From NCBI RefSeq assembly GCF_901542335.1, contig NZ_LR594036.1:124001-188000 (forward strand): 64,000 nt of DNA, written 5' to 3'. The translations under genes and the position numbers were made by a program. The notes below the pieces were generated by a model. That model was not told where the DNA came from. It made no database searches and worked only from the letters and a program-made list of their open reading frames with translations. This DNA is from Streptococcus porcinus (GTDB taxonomy: Bacteria; Bacillota; Bacilli; Lactobacillales; Streptococcaceae). Of the stretch, positions 10,117-21,226 are shown piece after piece; the stretch's first letter is position 1; each line of letters begins with the position of its first letter.

Positions 10117-10473
10117 ATGTCCCATAGTATTTTTCAGATGTCCTTTCAGTCTGTTTATCAGGCTTTAGTGGCTAAGGTCGAGCGCAAGGGCGGGCATGGT
10201 CAAGATGTTGATAGGCTGATTGCTTGGTTGATGGGCTATTCTAATGAAGAAATAGCTGAGCTTAAAAAATCAGATGTGAGTTATGGTGATTTTTTAGATC
10301 AAGCACCTTCATATAACCCTCATCGCCAAAATATTACTGGTAAGATCTGTGGTATCCAAATCGAAACTATTGCGGATGATCAGATGCAAAAGCTTCGCCA
10401 ACTGGACAAGCTTGTTGACTGGTTAGCAAAGGGAAAAACGAGTGAGCAGGTAATAGCTAAGTACGAAGAATAA
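10117..10473 (+). CDS. DUF2200 family protein
   Basis: 118-aa small cytosolic protein recognised as DUF2200 by KVERKGGHGQDVDRLIAWLMGY-type sequence (core KGGHGQDVDRLIAWL) and the later ITGKICGIQIE. The family belongs near other small putative DNA- or nucleotide-linked proteins, but its function is unknown. The start is ATG 10117, with AAGG 8 nt upstream; a GTG at 10108 overlaps that ribosome site. Monocistronic, with a terminator-like hairpin at 10515-10568. Confidence 0.8.
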   Translation: MSHSIFQMSFQSVYQALVAKVERKGGHGQDVDRLIAWLMGYSNEEIAELKKSDVSYGDFLDQAPSYNPHRQNITGKICGIQIETIADDQMQKLRQLDKLVDWLAKGKTSEQVIAKYEE

Positions 10474-10514
10474 CTTCTTTCTATAACGAGGCATTCAAAG
10501 ACAAAAAGATGACT

Positions 10515-10568
10515 CCTATTTGAGATTCTGAGAAACAGAAAAAAACATCAAATAGGGGCCATTTTTTT
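10515..10568 (+). terminator. Terminator after the DUF2200 gene
   Basis: Stem CCTATTTGA / TCAAATAGG (10515-10523 / 10548-10556), then a run of seven T after GGCCA. The rest of 10569-10704 shows no gene. Confidence 0.6.
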
Positions 10569-10704
10569 GCGTTAAGGGGGAGGATTCTGTCAAAAGGATT
10601 TTATCTGATTATTCTTTCTCTGGTGGTTACGACTTTAAAAAAGCCCCAAGAGATTGGGACATCTATCTAGTGAGAGGTAGTTTAGAGTGTAAAGCAGAGT
10701 ACTT

Positions 10705-11376
10705 TTAATCGGCATCAATCTTTTTAAGGTAGCGGTAGACGCTTGGTTCTGAGATATTTAAGACCTCAGCAACCTTTGAAACAGCACCTTTGAGCTGAAA
10801 GACTCCTTTTTCATGGAGCTTGTAGACGATGTCTATCTTAACTTCTTGGCTGAGATTAATCCCTTGTTTTAATAAAGAAGGGTCAATGATTTCACTTATG
10901 ATATCTTGAATGTTATTTGATAAGACTTCTACCGCTTCATCTGGCTGGTAATTAATTGAGCTTAGTGTTGGTGACTGACACTGGTGTGGAAGCAGGTTGG
11001 CCAAGCTTAGGACATTGTCGGCTAAATTTTTGTAGACGGATATATCCATATTGATACAGAGCATGCCTTCTAGTTGACCACTGGCGTTTTTGATAAACAG
11101 AGTTGACCCTCGGACTTCTTTGTTTTGGGGGCTCACGATAGCTTTGTAATTGGTGACAAAATCTTGTTTTTGATAGACCTTATTATTAATCAGGACCAGT
11201 GCAAATGCTGTTAGGGGTGAATTGGTTGTCCGTCCGCTAATGTGACTGTTTACAATTTCGCCAATGTAGATATCATTTTCATCAATCACATGAAGAACGA
11301 TTTCATAATTTTCCCCAAGAACTCCATGTAAAAACTTGATGACCGTTTTCCAATAGTCCAGTCTCTCCTTGTCCAT
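10705..11376 (-). CDS. YheO/DauR-like PAS-HTH transcriptional regulator
   Basis: 223-aa regulator. The N-terminal YheO-like PAS domain (about residues 1-115) contains LGENYEIVLHVID and GRTTNSPLTAFAL. A linker follows, then a C-terminal DauR-type HTH (about 170-223; VYKLHEKGVFQLKGAVSKVAE, then LNISEPSVYRYLKKID). DauR of Pseudomonas senses D-amino-acid catabolism. Here the gene diverges from ridA-permease-dsdA, so it most likely senses D-serine or a product of it. The start at 11376 has AAAGGG upstream; the open frame continues to 11544 but runs through the promoter region, so the longer form is rejected. The 34-bp palindrome at 11490-11523 is the probable operator. Confidence 0.8.
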   Translation of the reverse strand: MDKERLDYWKTVIKFLHGVLGENYEIVLHVIDENDIYIGEIVNSHISGRTTNSPLTAFALVLINNKVYQKQDFVTNYKAIVSPQNKEVRGSTLFIKNASGQLEGMLCINMDISVYKNLADNVLSLANLLPHQCQSPTLSSINYQPDEAVEVLSNNIQDIISEIIDPSLLKQGINLSQEVKIDIVYKLHEKGVFQLKGAVSKVAEVLNISEPSVYRYLKKIDAD

Positions 11377-11489
11377 ATAAGGTACCCTTTTCCTGATTTT
11401 TATTATTATAGTAATACATTTTAAAGTAAAAAACAATTTAAAAAACTGTACATTCTGCAAAAAACGACCTATGGAGGCAAAAGTAACGG

Positions 11490-11523
11490 ATAACAAATTA
11501 TTATTAAAATAATAATTTGTTAT
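11490..11523. promoter_or_regulatory. 34-bp palindrome, probable operator of the D-serine locus
   Basis: Two perfect 16-bp arms, ATAACAAATTATTATT and its complement, separated by AA. It abuts the -35 of the ridA promoter (TTGACA at 11523-11528) and lies between the divergent regulator and ridA. Confidence 0.65.
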
Positions 11524-11551
11524 TGACAATGAATGCGATTTCATTTACAGT
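11523..11551 (+). promoter_or_regulatory. ridA-dsdA promoter with embedded cre-like site
   Basis: TTGACA (11523-11528), 17-bp spacer, TACAGT (11546-11551). The spacer holds TGAATGCGATTTCA (11530-11543), one mismatch from the CcpA consensus TGNAANCGNTNNCA, so glucose repression is predicted. Confidence 0.6.
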
Positions 11552-11581
11552 TAAATTACTGAAACAAAAGGAGGATTATCG

Positions 11582-11947
11582 ATGAAAAACTATCCCGATT
11601 CTATTGGGCCTTACTCTATTTACACGGTAGAAGGCAATACGCTCTACACTTCAGGTCAATTACCAGTGGTTCCTGAGACTGGCGACTTAGCTACTGGTTT
11701 TGAAGCACAGTGCCGACAAGCTTTTGCCAATATTAAGGGTATTTTAGAGGAACAAGGCTTGGATCTGAGTCATGTTTTCAAACTCACTATCTATTTGTCA
11801 GATTTGAAATATTTTAATACTTTAAATGAGGTTATGGAAGAGTTATTTGAGGAACCTTATCCTATCAGAACTGCTTATCAAGTTGTTGCTTTACCTAAGG
11901 GAGCTTTAATAGAGGTCGAAGCGCTGGCTAGACTGACGAAATCGTAA
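11582..11947 (+). CDS. ridA: RidA enamine/imine deaminase
   Basis: 121-aa YjgF/YER057c/UK114 (RidA) protein, which hydrolyses reactive 2-aminoacrylate and related enamines to keto acids. It shows the conserved TSGQLPVVPETGDL region, the substrate-binding Arg in PYPIRTAYQVVALP and the closing ALIEVEALA. AGGAGG lies 7 nt before the ATG. It is the first gene of the predicted D-serine operon. This placement is meaningful because dsdA two genes downstream releases 2-aminoacrylate, the very RidA substrate. Trimeric and cytosolic in the family. Confidence 0.92.
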   Translation: MKNYPDSIGPYSIYTVEGNTLYTSGQLPVVPETGDLATGFEAQCRQAFANIKGILEEQGLDLSHVFKLTIYLSDLKYFNTLNEVMEELFEEPYPIRTAYQVVALPKGALIEVEALARLTKS

Positions 11948-11980
11948 GCTATTTAATGTATAGATTGGTGGATTAATGAG

Positions 11981-13003
11981 ATGGATATAATTATTGGGAT
12001 TGGTTTACTTATTCTGGTATTAGCAATTTTTACCTTGTTTAATTATAAGGCTCCGTATGGGGCAAAGGCGATGGGGGCATTGGCTTCGGCTGCATGTGCA
12101 TCATTTTTGGTTGAAGCTTTTCAAGATTCTTTTTTTGGAAAAGTTTTAGGCCTTAAGTTTTTGAGTGAAGTTGGCGGTGCCAATGGTTCCTTATCAGGTG
12201 TAGCGGCAGCAATTCTTGTTGCGATAGCTATTGGTGTTTCTCCCGGCTATGCTGTCTTAATTGGCTTGGCAGTTTCTGGTACGGGTATTATTCCTGGCTT
12301 TATTGCTGGGTATTTGGTTTCCTTCTTGATTAAATGGATGGAAAAAAATATTCCTGGTGGATTGGATCTTATCTCGATTATTATTATTGGAGCCCCATTA
12401 ACTCGCATCATTGCTAAGCTCATTACCCCGGTAATTAATGATACGCTTTTATCAATAGGTGATATTTTAACTTCGAGTGCCAATAGTAATCCAATCATTA
12501 TGGGAATTATCCTTGGAGGTACAATTGTGGTTGTGGCAACGGCTCCGCTATCCTCGATGGCCTTGACAGCTATGCTTGGTTTGACTGGTATCCCGATGGC
12601 TATTGGAGCCTTGTCCGTTTTTGGTTCTTCTTTTATGAATGCTGTGCTTTTTTATCGTCTAAAATTGGGTGAAAGAAAAGATAATATTGCCTTTGCCATT
12701 GAACCTTTGACACAGGCCGATGTGACCTCAGCAAATCCTATTCCGATTTATGTGACTAATTTTTGTGGTGGTGCTGCTTGTGGTATTTTAATTGCCTTGA
12801 TGAAACTGGTCAATGATACCCCGGGAACGGCAACGCCGATTGCTGGTTTTGCTGTCATGTTCGCCTATAACCCAATGGTAAAAGTATTAATTACCGCCTT
12901 AGGCTGTATTGCTTTAAGTATGCTTGCTGGATATGTTGGTGGAAGCGTATTCAAAAATTATAAATTGATTACTAAACAAGAGCTACAAGCAAGGGATAAC
13001 TAG
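11981..13003 (+). CDS. EIIC_2-type (PTS EIIC-like) permease, candidate D-serine transporter
   Basis: 340-aa integral membrane protein with about 8-10 hydrophobic segments. It starts with a helix (IIIGIGLLILVLAIFTLFNY), followed by NGSLSGVAAAILVAIAIGVS, and has the motif FMNAVLFYRLKLG in the second half. It fits the PTS_EIIC_2 family of stand-alone EIIC-like permeases, which lack EIIA and EIIB partners; no PTS phosphotransfer domain is encoded nearby. Its place between ridA and dsdA suggests it imports the DsdA substrate. E. coli uses an unrelated transporter (DsdX) for D-serine, so this would be a different solution. The function is inferred from context only. Confidence 0.7.
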   Translation: MDIIIGIGLLILVLAIFTLFNYKAPYGAKAMGALASAACASFLVEAFQDSFFGKVLGLKFLSEVGGANGSLSGVAAAILVAIAIGVSPGYAVLIGLAVSGTGIIPGFIAGYLVSFLIKWMEKNIPGGLDLISIIIIGAPLTRIIAKLITPVINDTLLSIGDILTSSANSNPIIMGIILGGTIVVVATAPLSSMALTAMLGLTGIPMAIGALSVFGSSFMNAVLFYRLKLGERKDNIAFAIEPLTQADVTSANPIPIYVTNFCGGAACGILIALMKLVNDTPGTATPIAGFAVMFAYNPMVKVLITALGCIALSMLAGYVGGSVFKNYKLITKQELQARDN

Positions 13004-13061
13004 AAGACTTCTTGGAAGAAATGACTGATGGCTTGAAAAATAAAGATGAAGGAGGCTTGTG

Positions 13062-14390
13062 ATGAGTCTAGAAACTTGGAAAAAAGAAATACCTGAACTT
13101 GAAAAAGTGATGAACTATGAAGAACTTTTTTGGATGAATGATTCTTATCAAGGTGTTGATGCAGCTAATAAAGTGTCACAATTTGGAAAAGCTGATATCA
13201 AAGATGCTGAAGACCGTTTGAAACGCTTTGCTCCGTACTTTGCCGATAATTTTGAGTGCATCCGTGCTAATGATGGCATTATTGAATCTGCCATCTCAAA
13301 AATCCCAGAATTTCAACACTTTTTAGAAGCTCAATACCAAATCAAAATTCCTGGGCAGATGTATTTAAAACGTGATGACACTTTGCCAATCGCTGGAACT
13401 ATTAAGGCTCGGGGAGCTATTTACGAAGTGCTAAAACATGCTGAAATGTTAGCATTGGAAGCAGGTATTTTAAGTGGCTATGATGATGACTATCGGAAAT
13501 TTGCCAGCTCTGAATTTAAAGAGTTCTTTAGTCAGTACAAGATTATGGTTGGCACTACTGGAAATTTAGGAATTAGTGTCGGTATCATGGGTGTTTCGCT
13601 TGGTTTTGAAGTGGTTATTCACATGTCCTACGATGCTAAAGAGTGGAAAAAACAATATTTGCGTGATCACGGCGTTGTGGTTATTGAACATAAGACAAAT
13701 TTCACTGAGGCAGTTAATCAAGGTCGTGCCGAATCCGATGCCGATCCTAAATCTTACTTTGTAGACGATGAACATTCAGTGGATCTCTTCTTAGGCTACA
13801 CTGTTGGACCTTGCCGATTGAAGAAACAGTTAGAAGAGAAAAATATCCTCGTTGACGAAGACCATCCCCTCTTTGTCTTCTCGCCATGTGGTATTGGTGG
13901 TAGTCCAGGCGGTACAGCTTTTGGCTTGAAACAGATATATGGTGATCACGTTCACTGTTTCTTTGCTCAGCCAACACATATGCCGTCCATGTTGGTTGGC
14001 CTATTAACAAAAGAATATTCTAAGGTTTCTGTAGCCGATTTTGCTATTGATGCGAAAACAAATATGGATGGTTTAGCTGTTCCTAGAACGTCTGGTTTTG
14101 TTGCTGAGTTGATGCATCATTACTTTAATGGGGGAATTACCATTTCTGAAGAGCATCAAAAACTCTTCTTGACAAAAATGATTGATTTAGAAGACATTCA
14201 CTTAGAACCAGCAGCCCTAGCGGGTACTATTGGACCAGCAATGCTCTTTGGAACGCAAGAAGGTCGTGCTTATCTGAAAGCTTATGACTTGGAAGATAAG
14301 ATGCAAAATGCAACTTATATTGCATGGGCGACTGGTGGTAGTATGGTGCCAAAAGCAGATATGGAAGAGTTCTACCAAGAAGGTAAATAA
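13062..14390 (+). CDS. dsdA: D-serine ammonia-lyase
   Basis: 442-aa PLP enzyme turning D-serine into pyruvate and ammonia, the same length as E. coli DsdA. The Schiff-base Lys is K115 in GTIKARGAIYE, the phosphate loop is VGTTGNLGISVG, and the second Gly-rich stretch is CGIGGSPGGTAFGLK. The start is ATG 13062, 6 nt after AAGGAGG; an in-frame GTG just before it is less likely. It is last in the operon with ridA and the EIIC_2 permease. The enzyme can detoxify D-serine, which is abundant in urine and brain, or use it as carbon and nitrogen. A long hairpin terminator follows. Confidence 0.93.
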   Translation: MSLETWKKEIPELEKVMNYEELFWMNDSYQGVDAANKVSQFGKADIKDAEDRLKRFAPYFADNFECIRANDGIIESAISKIPEFQHFLEAQYQIKIPGQMYLKRDDTLPIAGTIKARGAIYEVLKHAEMLALEAGILSGYDDDYRKFASSEFKEFFSQYKIMVGTTGNLGISVGIMGVSLGFEVVIHMSYDAKEWKKQYLRDHGVVVIEHKTNFTEAVNQGRAESDADPKSYFVDDEHSVDLFLGYTVGPCRLKKQLEEKNILVDEDHPLFVFSPCGIGGSPGGTAFGLKQIYGDHVHCFFAQPTHMPSMLVGLLTKEYSKVSVADFAIDAKTNMDGLAVPRTSGFVAELMHHYFNGGITISEEHQKLFLTKMIDLEDIHLEPAALAGTIGPAMLFGTQEGRAYLKAYDLEDKMQNATYIAWATGGSMVPKADMEEFYQEGK

Positions 14391-14470
14391 AGCCATTCTG
14401 ATGATGTCTCTAGCAGAATTAGCTTTGAAATAGTTTAGTAATCTAGGGGCAAGTAAAATAGTATGAGGGG

Positions 14471-14553
14471 GAGGCCTATTTCTGGGTGGTAGATGGTTAG
14501 TGACTTTTTGCTTCGCTACTAAACTAGCCATCAGGAAATAAGCCTCTTTTTTC
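14471..14553 (+). terminator. Long-hairpin terminator of the D-serine operon
   Basis: GAGGCCTATTTC / GGAAATAAGCCTC arms (14471-14483 / 14533-14546), with an inner imperfect stem (TGGTTAGT facing ACTAAACTAGCCA) and a run of six T after. Confidence 0.6.
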
Positions 14554-14633
14554 TATTTACAAAAATATAAGGGTAAGGGTGTTTGGTTGGCGTGCGGTGA
14601 CTGTTGTCAGTGCCTATAGATGAGGAGAAAATC

Positions 14634-14946
14634 GTGACAAATTCTATAATATCAAAGATGGCCTCTATTGAGCTGGAAGCTAAGGCTATTTACGAAGACT
14701 ATGAAACTAAAAAATTAGCACATGCTATCCAGTTAAAAGATAAGTTGGAAACCTTAAGGCTGAGTTATGACCTAGAGACACAAAAACAAGTGGAAGATGT
14801 AAAAGAGGCTCTGGCTAAGGAATTGGCCCAAGAAGAAGTAGCTGCTTTAGCACGACAACAGGCACAAGAAATAGCTATTGAGCTTTTTTTGGCTGATCAA
14901 AAAGAGCACCTGGTTGATCAGATTGTGGACAGGGTGGTAGAAAAAT

Positions 14947-14957
<11 letters not shown>
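14634..14957 (+). CDS. ntpF: V-type Na+-ATPase subunit NtpF (peripheral stalk)
   Basis: 107-aa helical, charged protein in the position of E. hirae ntpF, first gene of ntpFIKECGABD; it is the small coiled-coil partner of NtpE in the peripheral stalk. The start is GTG 14634, 6 nt after AGGAG; an upstream in-frame TTG (14604) lacks a ribosome site. It is long, Glu/Lys/Gln-rich and helical throughout (QKQVEDVKEALAKELAQEEV), as expected for a stalk subunit. It overlaps ntpI by 11 nt, indicating translational coupling. The call rests mainly on position and helical character. Confidence 0.82.
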
Positions 14958-17428
<2,471 letters not shown>

Positions 17429-17491
17429 GCTTGTGTTTTGTTTAGGACAAGTCAGACTGAGGCTGCTTAGTGTGTTTGAAGGGAGGATTGT

Positions 17492-18076
17492 ATGAGTGAT
17501 ATTGAACAACTAAAAGCCACTATTCTTGAACAAGCTCACCAAGATAGCCAAAGGAAATTTAGGGTGGCTATTGAGGAATTAGAACGAGAATTCGAGTTAG
17601 ATAAAGAGGCGATGAGAACAGACAAAGAAGCTTATCGTGCGGACCAATTGAGAGAGATTAAAAGTCATTTTCAAGTCCGCAGTCAAGAGGGTAGAAATCA
17701 GGAAAAGCAGGCTAGTTTAGCTTTTAAACATAAAGTTTTAGGTGACTTATTTGCAAGAGCTTTACAAAAGATGGAGGCTTTTACCAGTGAACAAGAGCTT
17801 TCGTTTTTGAAGGTTGTCCTTATGCAATTTCCCAATCAAAAGATTAGTGTTCAATTGGGAGAAAAAACAGCTCAAAAATTGAGCCAACAAGACTTAGCTA
17901 ATTGTAAGGATACATTCCCAGAGGTAAGTTTTCGCTCTGAGCTGATTGGAAATGAATCAGGCTTTGTCTTATCCTTAGGTCAGATTGATTACAATTACCT
18001 TTATAAAGAATTGGTAGCTGCTTTATATAGAGATGAAAGTGCGCAGTTTTCAAAGCTTATTTTTAATAGTCATTAG
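17492..18076 (+). CDS. ntpE: V-type Na+-ATPase subunit NtpE (peripheral stalk)
   Basis: 194-aa stalk subunit. The N-terminal half is a long charged helix (EQAHQDSQRKFRVAIEELER) that pairs with NtpF. The C-terminal globular part ends in YNYLYKELVAALYRDESAQ. GGGAGG lies before the ATG. The 63-nt gap after ntpK is the largest in the first half of the operon, with no clear terminator. Confidence 0.88.
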   Translation: MSDIEQLKATILEQAHQDSQRKFRVAIEELEREFELDKEAMRTDKEAYRADQLREIKSHFQVRSQEGRNQEKQASLAFKHKVLGDLFARALQKMEAFTSEQELSFLKVVLMQFPNQKISVQLGEKTAQKLSQQDLANCKDTFPEVSFRSELIGNESGFVLSLGQIDYNYLYKELVAALYRDESAQFSKLIFNSH

Positions 18077-18084
18077 GGGGCCTT

Positions 18085-19095
18085 ATGGATCACGATCAAT
18101 TTTCACAACTTAATACAAGTATCAGTGTTAAAGAAAAAGACTTCATCTCTGAACAAGAATTCACGATGTTCCTCAATGCAAAAAATAAAGAGGAACTGAG
18201 TCTCTTGTTGCAAAAAACACCCTATTCTATAACTATTACTGATTTGGATAATTTAGACATTGTTGAAAAGGTATTAATGAAAGAGTTGGGAAAAACGTTT
18301 AAATGGGTTTCGGCTGAGTGTCCAGTTCCTGAGATTGTGGACTTGTTTATCCTACCCTACCTTTACCACAATGTCAAAGTTCTTCTCAAAGCAAAGGCTA
18401 GTCAAAAGAATTTAGATCATTTATTGCTTCCTTTTGGCGGGACTTCTTTATCAGCTTTGCAGCATCTTGTGAGGACCTTAAAGTCTGATTATTTTCCTGC
18501 TTATTTTGAGGAGGAAATCCAGTCTATTTGGGAAGAGTATGTTGATTATGGGGATAGTCGGGTAATTGAAATTGGGGCTGACTTAGCTTATTTTAAACAT
18601 CTGCGACGAATTGCAGAGCAGTTAGATGATCCCGTTTTTGATAAGGCAGTGGATATTCTAACGGATTCCTATAATGTGCTGACGCTGATGCGTGCTAAAA
18701 ACTTGAACAAAGCAGATGGCTTCATTAAACAATTATTAACAGAACAATCAAGCCTAACCAACCAAGAACTTACTGGCAATCCCATTTATCAGACCTTAGG
18801 TAGTTGGTACAATCAATTACTCCCTGAGAATTATTCAAGTGTGCTAGCTAGATATGAGCAAAAAATAGCTAAGGGGGAGCTAAGTATTAGGGAACTGGAA
18901 GAATTAGTTGATCTCTTAATTTTTTATCTCTTTGATGATAGTAAGTTTACTTGCCAAGGTCCTTACCCTGTAGCTCGTTTTCTTTTAGCAAAATTATTTG
19001 AGATCAAGAACTTACGGTTGATCTTATCTGCTAAGGTAAATCAGCTACCGCTTGATTTGGTAAAAGAAAGGTTGAGACCCTTTTATGAATACTAA
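18085..19095 (+). CDS. ntpC: V-type Na+-ATPase subunit NtpC (d-type, rotor cap)
   Basis: 336-aa funnel-shaped subunit that joins the central shaft to the K ring; the family is about 330-380 aa. It is largely helical, as expected, with FDKAVDILTDSYNVLTLMRAKN near the middle (core VDILTDSYNVLTLMRAKNLN) typical of V/A-ATPase C/d subunits. GGGGG precedes ATG 18085. It overlaps ntpG by 11 nt. Confidence 0.9.
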   Translation: MDHDQFSQLNTSISVKEKDFISEQEFTMFLNAKNKEELSLLLQKTPYSITITDLDNLDIVEKVLMKELGKTFKWVSAECPVPEIVDLFILPYLYHNVKVLLKAKASQKNLDHLLLPFGGTSLSALQHLVRTLKSDYFPAYFEEEIQSIWEEYVDYGDSRVIEIGADLAYFKHLRRIAEQLDDPVFDKAVDILTDSYNVLTLMRAKNLNKADGFIKQLLTEQSSLTNQELTGNPIYQTLGSWYNQLLPENYSSVLARYEQKIAKGELSIRELEELVDLLIFYLFDDSKFTCQGPYPVARFLLAKLFEIKNLRLILSAKVNQLPLDLVKERLRPFYEY

Positions 19096-19405
19096 AACCT
19101 ATAAAATTGCTGTTGTGGGAAATCGGGATTTAATTCTACCATTTCATATGATTGGTTTTCAGATTTTTCCTGTTATTGAAGCGCAAGAGGCAACTAATAC
19201 GTTACGTCAGTTAGCAAAGGCTAACTTTGGCATTATTTATGTAACAGAAGACATTGCACAGCTTATCCCAGAGACAATTGCGCGTTATGATAAAGAGCTG
19301 ACACCAGCCATTATTTTACTTCCAAGCTATAAGCAAAAAGAAAGAATTGCCTTAAATCGGCTTCAGGAGCGTGTTGAAAGAGCTGTTGGACAGAATATTT
19401 TATGA
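19085..19405 (+). CDS. ntpG: V-type Na+-ATPase subunit NtpG (F subunit, central shaft)
   Basis: 106-aa small alpha/beta subunit of the central shaft (subunit F in general nomenclature). It begins [20 protein letters not shown] and contains [16 protein letters not shown] and PAIILLPS, all hallmark positions of V-ATPase F subunits. It overlaps ntpC upstream. Confidence 0.92.
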   Translation: MNTKTYKIAVVGNRDLILPFHMIGFQIFPVIEAQEATNTLRQLAKANFGIIYVTEDIAQLIPETIARYDKELTPAIILLPSYKQKERIALNRLQERVERAVGQNIL

Positions 19406-19449
19406 GGTTTTGGATAGGATTCCAAGAAAATAGTAAAAAGGAGAAGACG

Positions 19450-21225
19450 TTGAGCCAAGGAAAAATTATAAAAGTTTCAGGCCCTCTAGTGGTTGCATCG
19501 GGCATGGCAGAAGCTAATATTCAAGATATCTGTCGGGTAGGTAAGCTTGGACTTATCGGTGAAATCATCGAAATGCGAAAAGATCATGCTTCTATCCAAG
19601 TCTATGAAGAAACGTCAGGAGTTGGTCCAGAAGAACCTGTAGTGACGACCGGCGAACCCTTATCTGTAGAATTGGGTCCTGGTTTGTTAGCTGAGATGTT
19701 TGATGGTATTCAAAGGCCTTTGGAAAGGTACCAAAAGACTACCCAGAGTGATTTTTTATTGCGAGGTATCCATATTCCGAGTTTGGATAGGACACGCTTA
19801 TGGACTTTTGTGGCGACTGTGGAACCTGGCTGTCATCTTGTCGCTGGTGATATTGTGGGCTACGTCCAAGAAACAAAGGTTATTGAGCATCGGATTATGC
19901 TTCCTCCTCATGTTTCAGGGGAGCTGATTGCTATTCAAACTGGAGATTTTAGTGTTGACGACATTGTTTATCAGATTAAGCAAGATGATGGTACTGTTTA
20001 CCAAGGGACTTTAATGCAAAAATGGCCAGTAAGAAAAAATCGGCCGACCAAACAAAAACTCATTCCGACGGAACCTTTGGTTACGGGGCAACGCGTTATT
20101 GATACTTTCTTTCCTGTGACTAAAGGCGGCGCAGCGGCAGTTCCTGGACCTTTTGGTGCGGGGAAAACAGTTGTTCAGCACCAGATAGCCAAATTTGCGA
20201 ATGTTGATATTGTTATTTATGTTGGCTGTGGTGAGCGTGGCAATGAAATGACAGATGTCTTGAATGAATTTCCTGAGTTAATTGATCCTGCGACAGGTCA
20301 GTCAATTATGGAACGAACAGTCTTAATTGCCAATACTTCTAATATGCCAGTAGCAGCTCGGGAAGCGTCTATTTACACTGGCATCACGATTGCAGAGTAT
20401 TTCCGCGATATGGGCTATTCAGTTGCCATCATGGCTGATTCTACTTCTAGATGGGCAGAAGCTTTGCGGGAGATATCAGGTCGGTTAGAGGAGATGCCTG
20501 GAGATGAAGGATATCCTGCCTATCTTGGAAGCCGAATTGCGGAATACTATGAACGTGCAGGCCGTTTTAAACTCCTAGGAAGCGATGCGCGTGAAGGATC
20601 AATTACAGCTATTGGTGCGGTATCACCTCCTGGTGGTGATATTTCAGAGCCGGTCACTCAAAACACTCTTAGAATTGTGAAAGTTTTTTGGGGCTTAGAT
20701 GCTCTATTAGCGCAGAGAAGGCATTTCCCAGCCATTAACTGGTTGACGTCGTATTCCCTTTATAAGGACGAGGTTGGACGCTATATCTGTCAACATCAAG
20801 AAGCAGACTGGCCCCAAAAAGTCAGAGAAGCGATGGCAATCCTCCAAGAGGAATCACGTTTGGAAGAAATTGTTCGACTGGTGGGGATGGATTCCTTATC
20901 TGAGCAGGATCGTTTAACCTTAGCTATTGCGAGACAAATTCGCGAAGATTATTTGCAACAAAATGCTTTTGATGTAGCTGATACCTTTAGTTCTTTTAGT
21001 AAGCAAGCTGCTATGCTTAGTAATATTTTGCTCTTTAAAGAGGAAGCCAGCAAAGCTTTGCAATTAGGTGCTTATTTTTCAGAAATTATGGAGGGAACAA
21101 TTGACCTTCGTGATCGGATGGCAAGGAGCAAGTTTATTCTCGAGGAAAATATTACGCAGATAGAGGAGATAGGCCTTGAGATGAAGGCTACCATCAAAGC
21201 GATTTTAGAGAAAGGAGGTGTCTGA
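19450..21225 (+). CDS. ntpA: V-type Na+-ATPase catalytic subunit NtpA
   Basis: 591-aa catalytic A subunit; E. hirae NtpA is 593 aa. The Walker A loop is GPFGAGKTV, followed by [15 protein letters not shown], the V-type non-homologous region before it, and [19 protein letters not shown]. The start is TTG 19450, 6 nt after AAGGAG; the ATG at 19402 overlaps the end of ntpG, lacks a ribosome site and adds 16 residues. It hydrolyses ATP in the A3B3 head to pump Na+ out of the cell. Confidence 0.97.
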   Translation: MSQGKIIKVSGPLVVASGMAEANIQDICRVGKLGLIGEIIEMRKDHASIQVYEETSGVGPEEPVVTTGEPLSVELGPGLLAEMFDGIQRPLERYQKTTQSDFLLRGIHIPSLDRTRLWTFVATVEPGCHLVAGDIVGYVQETKVIEHRIMLPPHVSGELIAIQTGDFSVDDIVYQIKQDDGTVYQGTLMQKWPVRKNRPTKQKLIPTEPLVTGQRVIDTFFPVTKGGAAAVPGPFGAGKTVVQHQIAKFANVDIVIYVGCGERGNEMTDVLNEFPELIDPATGQSIMERTVLIANTSNMPVAAREASIYTGITIAEYFRDMGYSVAIMADSTSRWAEALREISGRLEEMPGDEGYPAYLGSRIAEYYERAGRFKLLGSDAREGSITAIGAVSPPGGDISEPVTQNTLRIVKVFWGLDALLAQRRHFPAINWLTSYSLYKDEVGRYICQHQEADWPQKVREAMAILQEESRLEEIVRLVGMDSLSEQDRLTLAIARQIREDYLQQNAFDVADTFSSFSKQAAMLSNILLFKEEASKALQLGAYFSEIMEGTIDLRDRMARSKFILEENITQIEEIGLEMKATIKAILEKGGV

Positions 21226-21226
21226 G

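Noticed and set aside
11377-11544. Longer start for the YheO/DauR-like regulator
   Set aside because: The extension is hydrophobic, runs through the divergent promoter and the 34-bp palindrome, and lacks a ribosome site; the family starts at MDKERLDYW.
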